Assembly: GCA_030638385.1 (NCBI GenBank) | Contig: DAOWES010000198.1 | Location: 1 to 5,988 of the forward strand | Reading direction: 5' to 3' | DNA length: 5,988 bases | DNA from: Candidatus Cloacimonadota bacterium | Lineage (GTDB): Bacteria; Cloacimonadota; Cloacimonadia; Cloacimonadales; TCS61 | Part shown: piece by piece, positions 1 through 5,757 of the stretch | How the letters are laid out: every line of letters starts with the position of its first letter | Position numbering within the stretch: position 1 is the first letter of the stretch | Translations under genes and position numbers: made by a program | Notes under the pieces: generated by a model | The model's input: only the letters and a program-made list of their open reading frames with translations | Told to the model about the DNA's origin: nothing | Database searches by the model: none

Positions 1-156
1 ACCGATGGTAAAATCACCACCATCTTTCAATACATTCCGATTGAACTCAGAACTAATAATATTTTCCTGGTCACTGATTTGAATTTTCATTGCCGATTCA
101 CAACTTACAATAAATATTAAAACTGTAAGCATAATAAAATAAGTTAGTTTTTTCAA
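1..156 (-). CDS. Predicted lipoprotein, N-terminal 52 codons only (runs off the left edge)
   Basis: This reading frame is open from a TTG codon to the window edge. The first 19 residues form a classic lipoprotein signal: a Lys-Lys start (MKKLTY), a hydrophobic core and the lipobox I-V-S-C with the lipidated Cys at residue 19, followed by Glu-Ser. The mature part visible (33 residues) is polar and matches no family I recognise. The TTG start is chosen because a perfect AGGAGG lies 4 nt upstream and because it restores the Lys-Lys n-region. The only ATG nearby is codon 9, inside the hydrophobic core and too far from the ribosome site. It is the first gene downstream of the M16 peptidase, about 350 bp away with a palindrome between them, so it probably has its own transcript. 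A role in the cell envelope is inferred from the signal alone; no function can be assigned. Confidence 0.75.
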   Translation of the reverse strand, partial: MKKLTYFIMLTVLIFIVSCESAMKIQISDQENIISSEFNRNVLKDGGDFTIG

Positions 157-380
157 TTTCCCTCCTGTTTTTTGTTTTCAAAGTTCTTTTTTTTAAAATC
201 AAATTTTATATGAAAAATAGAATTTATTACGGTTCAATGTTTGTATCCCCATCCAAAAATTTGTAATAATTCCCAAATAGGTAGAATTACCGAACTTTTT
301 CAATTTTATGATACTAACATCTGTATACCACGAACACAAAAAAAGTTCGTAACGGAATGAGTCAAATAGTGTTGGGTGGC
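157..380. other. Non-coding gap between lipoprotein gene and palindrome A
   Basis: I see no supportable gene in this stretch. It is A+T-rich, with T/A runs near 185-200, and must hold the promoter of the lipoprotein gene, but no convincing promoter could be picked. Two mutually exclusive pairings are visible around 291-350. The ten bases CGAACTTTTT at 291-300 are perfectly complementary to 340-349, while GTTCGT at 345-350 can instead pair with ACGAAC at 330-335 across a 9-nt A-rich loop. A 65-codon minus-strand frame from a TTG at 396 to 199 has no ribosome site and was not accepted as a gene. Confidence 0.5.
161..166 (-). promoter_or_regulatory. Shine-Dalgarno site that fixes a TTG start
   Basis: On the minus strand this reads AGGAGG, followed by GAAA and then TTG at 156. 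It is the strongest ribosome-binding sequence in the stretch and is what identifies TTG as the start of the partial lipoprotein gene. Confidence 0.7.
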
Positions 381-440
381 ACGTAATGTTTGGCAACTGC
401 CACGCCCTTTTTTTCGGGCGTGCAGCTGCTTGTTAGCAGG
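381..440 (-). repeat. Palindrome A: attC-like imperfect hairpin 3' of the M16 gene
   Basis: An imperfect inverted repeat. The inner stem CACGCCC (401-407) pairs with GGGCGTG (416-422) around an 8-base loop. C400 is bulged out, CTG (397-399) pairs with CAG (423-425), then comes one mismatch and three more pairs (393-395 with 427-429). The outer ends TAATG (384-388) and GTTAG (432-436) are shared with two other palindromes in the window. On the minus strand it reads from CTAAC at the 5' end to CATTAC at the 3' end. Simple complementary ends, an unpaired zone and extrahelical bases are hallmarks of integron attC sites, and the size fits. It lies 68 bp beyond the M16 stop codon. There is no U-tract on either side, so it is a poor intrinsic terminator. 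The attC assignment is inference. Confidence 0.55.
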
Positions 441-508
441 AGTAATCTCAAGATAATCATTCTAAACTTTCAAAAAAAATGCAATTTAGTGACAACAAAT
501 CTGATGTT

Positions 509-3433
509 TTAGTAATTAAAAATTTCATCAGAAGTTACCTCTTTTACATCTCCGTATTTTTTTAGAATTTCGAAATCTATCATTTCTTTTTTTCCAATCA
601 CAACAAAATCAAATTTTTTATTTGCGATATGATTATTAAAGAAAATTTCAAAATCTTCGAAAGTCATTGATTTGATTTTATTGTAAACAACTTCATCAAT
701 ATTATAGTCAATTCCGAGTTTTTGATTATCCAAATAAGCCCAAAAGATATTTGACTTTGTTACTCTTTTAGATTCTATTTCTCTTAAAATTGCTTTGCGC
801 GTATTTTCAAATTGATTTTTTGCATCCGGGATTTTATTTAAGATATCGGTCATTGCTTGTAATGCATCTCCCATTTTATCCGGCTGTGTAGTCATCGAGG
901 CATATAAATAATGCGATTTATCTTTTTCACTCGGAGTAGTAAAATAAGAATATGCGGAATAAACTAAACCTTTGCTTTCTCTTAATTCCTCCACAACAAT
1001 TGATGATAATCCTAAACCATAAAATTCATTAAACATTCTGATATACGGATAATATTCTTCGTTAAATTTTTCATCTTTTGAAATTAAAGTTATATTGCTT
1101 TGAATCATATCATAATCCAAAAAATATACTTTATTTGAATTTTCTAATTCAGTAAAATTTTTCTCTTCCGGTAATTCTTTTAAGATTTTTGAAGGATTAT
1201 AAATAGAATTTACTAATTGATATGCTTCATCAAATCCTTTTGGCCCATAGTAAAGGATATAATGCTTATAATCTAAAATTTGATTAATCAGTTTAATCAT
1301 TTTAGAAGAATCAATATTTTCCAATTCTTTATTAGTAATGCAGTATCTTAAAGGGTTATCTTTTCCGTATATTGATAAATAGTTCAAATTATATTCAATT
1401 TGCCATTTATTAAGTTTTTCATTGGATCGCTCTTTTTTTAATGTTCCAATATAGTTATCAAATGATTCTTTATCGACTTTTGCAGTTTTTAAATTTTCAA
1501 TAAAAAGAATAAGAGCTTTTTCAAAATTTTTGTTTAATCCTGATAAGTCAATATATGAACGATTACCGGAAGCATATACTCCCGTATAAACACCGAGTTT
1601 AAAATATTCTTCAGCTAATTCTTCAGCAGAATAATTTTCGCTTCCGGCATATTGGAAGTAATTAACTGCAAGTTCTAACTCTTTTATATTGAATTGTCCC
1701 ATATCCAAAATAAAATTAATTGATGTTAATTCATTATTTTTGTTTTGAATATAATTAAACTCTACTCCATCTATTTTTGAGGTTTTAATTTTTTCTTTGT
1801 AATTTACAAATTCCGGTTTTAACCTTGTTTCCGGCAAATCACTAAACTCCTTACAAAATTGTGATGCTTTGTCTCTGTCATTAACAAGTGGAGTAATTTC
1901 AGGTTTATCAACCATAACATTATTTTGATTTTCGCCCTTTCTTTTGTAAACGGTAACATAATTATCTTTGAAAGTTTTATTAGCATAATCAACTATCTGT
2001 TGCTTTGTTATTTTTTCCATTTTATCGAGACGGGAAACTTCATCTGACCAATCAACACCAAGAGTAAATGCATTTAAAATCGAATAGGTATAGTAATTGT
2101 ATTCAATTTGACGAAGTCTGAATAATTTATTATAATTTATTATAGCTTCCTGTAACCAGTCGTCGAATTCCCCCTTTTTGATTTTTTCAAGTTCGAATAA
2201 TAACAATTTTTCGACTTCTTCAAGACTTTGACCTTCCAGCGGATTTCCCTTAAGTGTAAATGAACCATAATCTTTATTTATCATATTGTAAGCATATGCT
2301 TTCAAAACTTTCTGACTTTTTACTAAATTAATATCAATTAGTCCGGCCTGACGGTTAAACAAAATCATTCCAATTAGTTCGGCTATGATATTTTCCTCAT
2401 TATCAGCACCTTCAGTTCTAAAACCGATTTGAATAAATTCTGCTTCAGGTCCGTAAATATCTGCTTTTATCGGTTTTGTAATCGCTTTTTCTTCGGGGAA
2501 TGTCGGATGGGTTAATTCGTTATTTTTTCTGAGATCTCCAAAATATTTATCAATCTTAACAATTGTGTCATCCGGATTTAAATCTCCGGTCATTATTATT
2601 GCCATATTATTTGCCACATAATATTTATTCCAATAATTATGAATATTGACCATTGACGGGTTCTTTAGATGTTCCGCTTTACCAAGTGTTGTTTGTGTTC
2701 CGTATGGGTGGGTTGGGAAAAGCAATTTATTAAATTTATAATAAGCCTGATGAGAATCACTTGATTGACTTGTATTAAACTCTTCGTAAACAGTTTCCAG
2801 TTCAGTATGAAATAATCTTAGAACAAGTTTACTGAATCTTTCACTTTCCAGTGTAAGCCACTTATCTATTTGATTTGAAGGAATTGTATTTATATAAACT
2901 GTTTTTTCATTGCTTGTAAATGCGTTTGTTCTTTTTGCTCCGATTGATGAAACCATCTTTTGGTATTCTTGGAAAACTGCATACTTTGAAGCTTCCTGCG
3001 ATAAGCTGTCAATTACAGCATAGATTTTCTTTTTTTCAGCTTCATTTGTCGTTGCCTTGTGTTTTTCAAATTCATCTGAGATCTTTTTTAATAATTTATC
3101 CTCCTCCTTCCAATTTACAGTTCCGTATTTGTCGGTTCCTTTAAACATTAAATGCTCTAAATAGTGAGCTAAACCGGTTGTTTCCTGCGGATCATAAGTT
3201 GATCCTGCTTTTACGGCAATCATAGTTGAGATTTCAGGTTTTTCTTTGCTCTCGGATAAAAATACTTTTAGACCATTTTCCAGTTGATATTCTCTTACAT
3301 TGAACGGATCACCGACAACGGTTTTATATTCGTAACCGTTTTTGTCTTTGCTTGTCTTTACTTCAAAACTTTTTTGAGTGCAAGATAATATTGCAATCAA
3401 TATGACTGTTAATAAAATCATTCCTTTTTTCAT
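509..3433 (-). CDS. M16 family (insulinase/pitrilysin-like) zinc metallopeptidase, lipoprotein
   Basis: A 974-residue peptidase, the usual size for two-halved M16 enzymes of Bacteroidota. A lipoprotein signal (MKKGMILL..., lipobox I-L-S-C, Cys18) predicts anchoring in the cell envelope. The N-terminal half carries the inverted zinc motif HYLEH: H90 and H94 bind zinc and E93 is catalytic. E218 in ETVYEEFN is the expected third ligand, with E211 seven residues before it as in insulin-degrading enzyme. A charged helical insert of roughly 45 residues (about 105-160) separates motif and ligand. The C-terminal half lacks HxxEH but keeps the R-x6-Y pair (R818, Y825) that in M16 enzymes contacts substrate, so one chain should form the closed clamshell. 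By family analogy it degrades peptides in the periplasm; the substrate is unknown. The ATG is supported by an AGGGAG ribosome site (3442-3447) 8 nt upstream. Its leader begins only 35 bp from palindrome B, leaving little room for a private promoter. The gene appears intact. Confidence 0.93.
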   Translation of the reverse strand: MKKGMILLTVILIAILSCTQKSFEVKTSKDKNGYEYKTVVGDPFNVREYQLENGLKVFLSESKEKPEISTMIAVKAGSTYDPQETTGLAHYLEHLMFKGTDKYGTVNWKEEDKLLKKISDEFEKHKATTNEAEKKKIYAVIDSLSQEASKYAVFQEYQKMVSSIGAKRTNAFTSNEKTVYINTIPSNQIDKWLTLESERFSKLVLRLFHTELETVYEEFNTSQSSDSHQAYYKFNKLLFPTHPYGTQTTLGKAEHLKNPSMVNIHNYWNKYYVANNMAIIMTGDLNPDDTIVKIDKYFGDLRKNNELTHPTFPEEKAITKPIKADIYGPEAEFIQIGFRTEGADNEENIIAELIGMILFNRQAGLIDINLVKSQKVLKAYAYNMINKDYGSFTLKGNPLEGQSLEEVEKLLLFELEKIKKGEFDDWLQEAIINYNKLFRLRQIEYNYYTYSILNAFTLGVDWSDEVSRLDKMEKITKQQIVDYANKTFKDNYVTVYKRKGENQNNVMVDKPEITPLVNDRDKASQFCKEFSDLPETRLKPEFVNYKEKIKTSKIDGVEFNYIQNKNNELTSINFILDMGQFNIKELELAVNYFQYAGSENYSAEELAEEYFKLGVYTGVYASGNRSYIDLSGLNKNFEKALILFIENLKTAKVDKESFDNYIGTLKKERSNEKLNKWQIEYNLNYLSIYGKDNPLRYCITNKELENIDSSKMIKLINQILDYKHYILYYGPKGFDEAYQLVNSIYNPSKILKELPEEKNFTELENSNKVYFLDYDMIQSNITLISKDEKFNEEYYPYIRMFNEFYGLGLSSIVVEELRESKGLVYSAYSYFTTPSEKDKSHYLYASMTTQPDKMGDALQAMTDILNKIPDAKNQFENTRKAILREIESKRVTKSNIFWAYLDNQKLGIDYNIDEVVYNKIKSMTFEDFEIFFNNHIANKKFDFVVIGKKEMIDFEILKKYGDVKEVTSDEIFNY

Positions 3434-3468
3434 AATTCAGACTCCCTCTTTATTTTTTCTATGAATTG

Positions 3469-3554
3469 TCGCATAATGTTCTGCGTGTGCTACGGAATCG
3501 GTACGACTCAAACCCCAACCAACCAGACCTACCGCTGACACACTTGTTAGTGGC
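3469..3554 (-). repeat. Palindrome B: attC-like element between the HEPN fragment and the M16 gene
   Basis: This is about 86 bp with the same ends as palindrome A: TAATG at 3474-3478 and CTTGTTAG at 3543-3550, in the same orientation. GTGTG (3485-3489) pairs with CACAC (3539-3543), and CGG (3493-3495) pairs with CCG (3532-3534), separated by an unpaired patch. The long central loop is C-rich and unlike the surrounding A+T-rich DNA. The right edge lies 3 bp from the stop codon of the truncated HEPN frame, and the left edge lies 35 bp from the M16 start codon. It therefore looks like a junction between two separately acquired units. No T-run follows the stem, which argues against a simple terminator. 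The attC-like reading rests on the shared ends, the imperfect stem and the position, not on a match to a known site. Confidence 0.5.
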
Positions 3555-3557
3555 TAT

Positions 3558-3755
3558 TTATTGTATATCTGATTTGATATATTTTTCAATAAATTCATTA
3601 GATAAGTGATTTGCCGCTTCCCCAATTACTAACAGTTGTCTTTCTACAGCATAACGTCTCATTTTATCATTATCAAATTGATGAATTGTAAGATATCTTT
3701 AACAAGCTTCAGAAATATCCCATAAATAAGCTTTATCTTTTTCGTTAAGAAGCAT
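3558..3755 (-). pseudogene. HEPN-domain toxin (HepT/DUF86-like), frameshifted and 3'-truncated
   Basis: The ATG overlaps the last 11 bp of the antitoxin gene, the usual coupled layout of MNT/HEPN pairs. The opening MLLNEKDKAYLWDI and the later RRYAVERQLLVIGEAANHL are hallmarks of the HepT-type HEPN family, whose members are ribonuclease-type toxins. The gene is broken. A TAA stop occurs at codon 19 (3699-3701). Shifting by one base just there restores the family-like KDILQFIN, after which the original frame resumes at FDNDKMRRYAVERQ. This implies at least two indels and the loss of a few residues. The frame then ends after EKYIKSDIQ, before the region where the family carries the RxxxxH catalytic motif and C-terminal helices. 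The total is 66 codons, against about 110-140 for intact members. A late ATG at codon 32 could at most give a 34-residue piece. It is almost certainly non-functional. Confidence 0.85.
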
Positions 3756-4050
3756 AAATCTTCCTCGCAGATTTGAGAATTTCTTTTCGACGGTAAGGAT
3801 TCTTTAAGCTTTCCTTCTCAACTAAATCAATAGATCTATTAAGAATATCTCTGAATTTATCACGTAATTCACAAAATTCAAAATAGGAATAATGAACATC
3901 CTTTTTAAACGAAATCAGAATATCAATATCACTTTTATCATTAAAGTCATTATGTAATACAGAATCAAATAAATACAATTCCTCTACTTTAACGTTTTGC
4001 GCCAATTTAATTAATAAATCTTCATTAATCTCAATCATTGGAAATTTCAT
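3745..4050 (-). CDS. MNT-type nucleotidyltransferase antitoxin with altered active site
   Basis: A 101-residue minimal nucleotidyltransferase, the usual size of the MntA-type antitoxin that partners HEPN toxins; in studied pairs it AMPylates the toxin. The core motif is normally G-S-x10-D-x-D. Here it reads F-D29-S30, ten residues, then D41-I-D43, followed by ILISF. The third acidic position is probably D75 in SIDLVEK. The first Gly is replaced by Asp, one base away (GGT-type to GAT, codon at 3964-3966). Because that Gly shapes the nucleotide-binding turn, activity is doubtful. The start ATG has a perfect AGGAGG (4058-4063) 7 nt upstream. The stop overlaps the HEPN start by 11 bp, indicating one transcript. 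With its partner broken, the gene may be drifting, though the rest of the frame is clean. The family call is firm; loss of activity is inferred. Confidence 0.88.
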   Translation of the reverse strand: MKFPMIEINEDLLIKLAQNVKVEELYLFDSVLHNDFNDKSDIDILISFKKDVHYSYFEFCELRDKFRDILNRSIDLVEKESLKNPYRRKEILKSARKIYAS

Positions 4051-4063
4051 ATTTATTCCTCCT

Positions 4064-4302
4064 ACTAATAAGTTTATTTTTTAGTTACTAGTAAAATTAA
4101 ACTAATATTTGATTTGAACATAAATAAATTTTAATACTTCGCTGACAATATTTTTTATATTACCTAGCATGAAAAAAAATCAACTATTAAACTGCTTCAA
4201 TTTCATTAATCGTTTTTTTTAATATAAATATCATTTTTTAAGTTTAGGTATTAATGCAATAGAATAAAAATAATGATATTTCAGTGAAGCTTCGATAAAA
4301 TT
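4064..4302. other. A+T-rich non-coding leader upstream of the MNT antitoxin
   Basis: This stretch separates palindrome C from the MNT ribosome site. It is very A+T-rich with several A or T runs (for example 4172-4179 and 4213-4220), and no convincing gene was found on either strand. An 18-codon plus-strand frame at 4169-4222 has no ribosome site. The promoter for the MNT/HEPN pair should be here. The best weak candidate on the minus strand is TTGTCA (about 4142-4147) with TATTTA 16 bases further on, but in such A+T-rich DNA this is not strong evidence. Confidence 0.4.
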
Positions 4303-4356
4303 GCCTGTAATGGTCGGACTATGCCACGCTACTGTGCGGAGTGGTATGTTAAGCCC
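4303..4356 (-). repeat. Palindrome C: attC-like element 3' of the AlbA_2 gene
   Basis: A short imperfect hairpin: ATGCCAC (4321-4327) pairs with GTGGTAT (4341-4347, one G-T wobble), then GC/GC around a small loop with extra unpaired bases. The outer ends are TAATG (4308-4312) and GTTAAGC (4348-4354). Read on the minus strand, GCTTAAC fits the integron R'' consensus RYYYAAC exactly, and the 3' end is CATTACAGGC. Over 21 bases from TAATG through GCCACG it matches palindrome A at about 15 positions. It lies 65 bp past the AlbA_2 stop codon and about 250 bp before the MNT gene. Function as a recombination site is inferred. Confidence 0.5.
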
Positions 4357-4362
4357 ATTTCT

Positions 4363-4425
4363 TCAAATTGCTCTATTTTTCTTAAAGTTCTCAGCTTGTT
4401 CCAATTGTGCTTCGGTGAATTTCAC
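4363..4425 (-). pseudogene. Second HsdR-like start, lost after 20 codons
   Basis: A GTG start overlaps the TGA of the AlbA_2 gene (GTGA) and has GGGAGG (4433-4438) 7 nt upstream, so it was once translationally coupled to that gene. It encodes MKFTEAQLEQA, which I recognise as the typical opening of type I restriction HsdR/DEAD-box helicase subunits (usually continuing as FIELL...). Here the match stops at that point, and the frame ends at a TGA after nine unrelated residues, just short of palindrome C. In another frame the DNA between reads LRTLRKIEQFEEMGL without family recognition. The remaining thousand or so codons expected of hsdR are absent. It is interpreted as the 5' stub of a deleted hsdR gene. 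Confidence 0.6.
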
Positions 4426-5747
4426 TTCAATACCTCCCAATACCCGCCAAGCTTAGGCCCTTTCCTTTCAATTATACCTGCCTGCTTAAGCTTTTGTAGA
4501 TAATTTTCTACAGTTCTTGATGTTTTATTTATCTCTTTGCCAATCTGTTCTGCAGTATAATCAGGATTTTTACTTATTACATCAAATGCAGATGAAATAT
4601 TCTTTCCGAATTCTTTCCGAATTCTTTCCGAAATGGTTCCGAATTTTTTCTGAATTTCTTCAATAACTGATTCAGATGCAGGGAATGTCATCCTTAAAAA
4701 ATTATCTGAAAAGAGGAAACACTCTTTATCGTAAAAAGTTAAAATACGGGGGACACCAGAACCTAATTGTTCTACCATCTCAAGGTCTTTATAAATCCGC
4801 ATCAACTCTTTATTTCTAGGGACTGAATATCCTTGAAAAAACTCTTCCCGGTTTAGCCCACCAGGTAAACCACCATTGGAAGTTATCTCTATTCGATCTG
4901 TAAAAATCTCAAATTTTGGTAATAGTTCTGTCGTGTAATCATTGTGAACAAATGCATTTAATACAGCTTCTTTCAAGGCAATTGCACTCCACAACCTTTG
5001 TGTTTTACGCTCACCGTAGGTAATCTGCGTTTTGGTTTTATTCTCAATTTTTAATCTAGCTAATATATTTTTTGTTGCTTTTATAAGAGAGCAATTGCCA
5101 TACTCTTCATTCTCTATTAAATCAGCTCGTGTCGTTCCACTATACTTCGCCAGTTTAACCGAAGTATTATTAGTATCTGACATTAAATATGCCACATAAT
5201 TCAACTTTTCATCTTCCGTTAATAATTCAAGATTATGGGCAAACTGATCGTTTAGAGGTGTTCCTTTTGCTTCATAATAAATTTTCAGTTGCTCAAAAAG
5301 TAGATCCTGATGGTTAGACTTTATTTTACCTATGGAATTGCGTGTGCGCTTGGAAAATAAATCATCTATCATCCTTTGGGGCATTGGCTCTGATGCTGTT
5401 CCGATACGAATAAAACAACCTCTTTCAGACATGCCAAATCGCTTTTTGAAATAAGGTTTTTCGGAACCACTTGCAATTATAATTTTAATAATGTTTCTAT
5501 TCTCTCTTATTTCTGAACTTACATCAAACAAACCCATACAAGATGGCATAATATTATTCTTAATACGATCTTTTATTTTGAGCATATCACCATCTAAATC
5601 CGTTACACCATAAGTCCTACCGGTTTTGTCAATTCCTATATAAATAATGCCACCCTCATGATAATTTAGAAAAGCAATAACTTCTTTCTCTAAAGTCATA
5701 TCCCTGGTGAGCTCTCGTTTATATTCTATTCGGTTAGTTTCACTCAT
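4422..5747 (-). CDS. AlbA_2 (Schlafen-like) domain / HATPase ATP-binding protein with C-terminal winged helix
   Basis: A 441-residue protein of the common 'ATP-binding/putative DNA-binding' family. Residues 1-130 form the AlbA_2 domain (MSETNRIEYKREL, LNYHEGGIIYIGID, CFIRIGTASEPM). Residues about 245-355 form a GHKL-type ATPase: the N-box ALKEAVLNAFVHND (E260, N264, D270), then SNGGLPGGL (290-298), then EQLGSGVPRI (326-335). Residues about 385-440 are a winged helix (TAEQIGKEINKTSRTVENYLQKL) ending GGYWEVLK. These proteins are often encoded inside type I restriction-modification loci next to hsdR; their exact role is unsettled, with regulation or nucleic-acid binding proposed. Here HsdR-like fragments lie on both sides, which fits that context. 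The linker before the winged helix contains three tandem 11-bp units (4600-4632). The frame is intact and the length normal. The ATG lies 10 bp from the end of the upstream hsdR fragment, indicating an old operon. Confidence 0.9.
   Translation of the reverse strand: MSETNRIEYKRELTRDMTLEKEVIAFLNYHEGGIIYIGIDKTGRTYGVTDLDGDMLKIKDRIKNNIMPSCMGLFDVSSEIRENRNIIKIIIASGSEKPYFKKRFGMSERGCFIRIGTASEPMPQRMIDDLFSKRTRNSIGKIKSNHQDLLFEQLKIYYEAKGTPLNDQFAHNLELLTEDEKLNYVAYLMSDTNNTSVKLAKYSGTTRADLIENEEYGNCSLIKATKNILARLKIENKTKTQITYGERKTQRLWSAIALKEAVLNAFVHNDYTTELLPKFEIFTDRIEITSNGGLPGGLNREEFFQGYSVPRNKELMRIYKDLEMVEQLGSGVPRILTFYDKECFLFSDNFLRMTFPASESVIEEIQKKFGTISERIRKEFGKNISSAFDVISKNPDYTAEQIGKEINKTSRTVENYLQKLKQAGIIERKGPKLGGYWEVLK
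4433..4438 (-). promoter_or_regulatory. Ribosome site for the coupled GTG start
   Basis: The minus strand reads GGGAGG inside the last codons of the AlbA_2 gene, 7 nt before the GTG at 4425. Its presence argues that the overlapping MKFTEAQLEQA frame was a real gene start and not chance. Confidence 0.5.
4600..4632 (-). repeat. Three perfect tandem copies of an 11-bp unit inside the AlbA_2 gene
   Basis: On the plus strand TTCTTTCCGAA occurs at 4600-4610, 4611-4621 and 4622-4632, followed by a partial copy (TTCCGAA) at 4637-4643. The array encodes SERIRKEFGKN, with each unit in a different frame. It lies in the linker between the ATPase and the winged helix. Since 11 is not a multiple of three, gain or loss of one unit would cut off the winged helix. 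Confidence 0.9.
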
Positions 5748-5757
5748 TTTTCTTACC

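Noticed and set aside
199..396. 65-codon minus-strand reading frame from TTG
   Set aside because: No ribosome site, the start lies inside palindrome A, there is no recognisable domain, and it occupies the gap before a well-supported lipoprotein start.
392..429. Rho-independent terminator for the M16 gene
   Set aside because: The stem is GC-rich and well placed, but no T-run follows it on either strand; the T-run is in the loop. A repeat or attC-like element explains the shared end motifs better, though some terminator effect cannot be excluded.
2920..3144. 74-codon plus-strand reading frame
   Set aside because: It lies wholly inside the intact M16 gene on the opposite strand and has a composition typical of a shadow frame.
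4169..4222. 18-codon plus-strand frame beginning ATG AAA AAA
   Set aside because: No ribosome-binding sequence precedes it, and a Lys/Phe-rich short frame is expected by chance in such A+T-rich DNA.
4321..4503. 60-codon plus-strand reading frame
   Set aside because: It begins inside the stem of palindrome C and overlaps the real 3' end of the AlbA_2 gene; it has no ribosome site and no family match.
4600..4643. CRISPR-like direct repeats
   Set aside because: The units are 11 bp, directly adjacent without spacers and inside a coding frame, so this is a simple tandem repeat.
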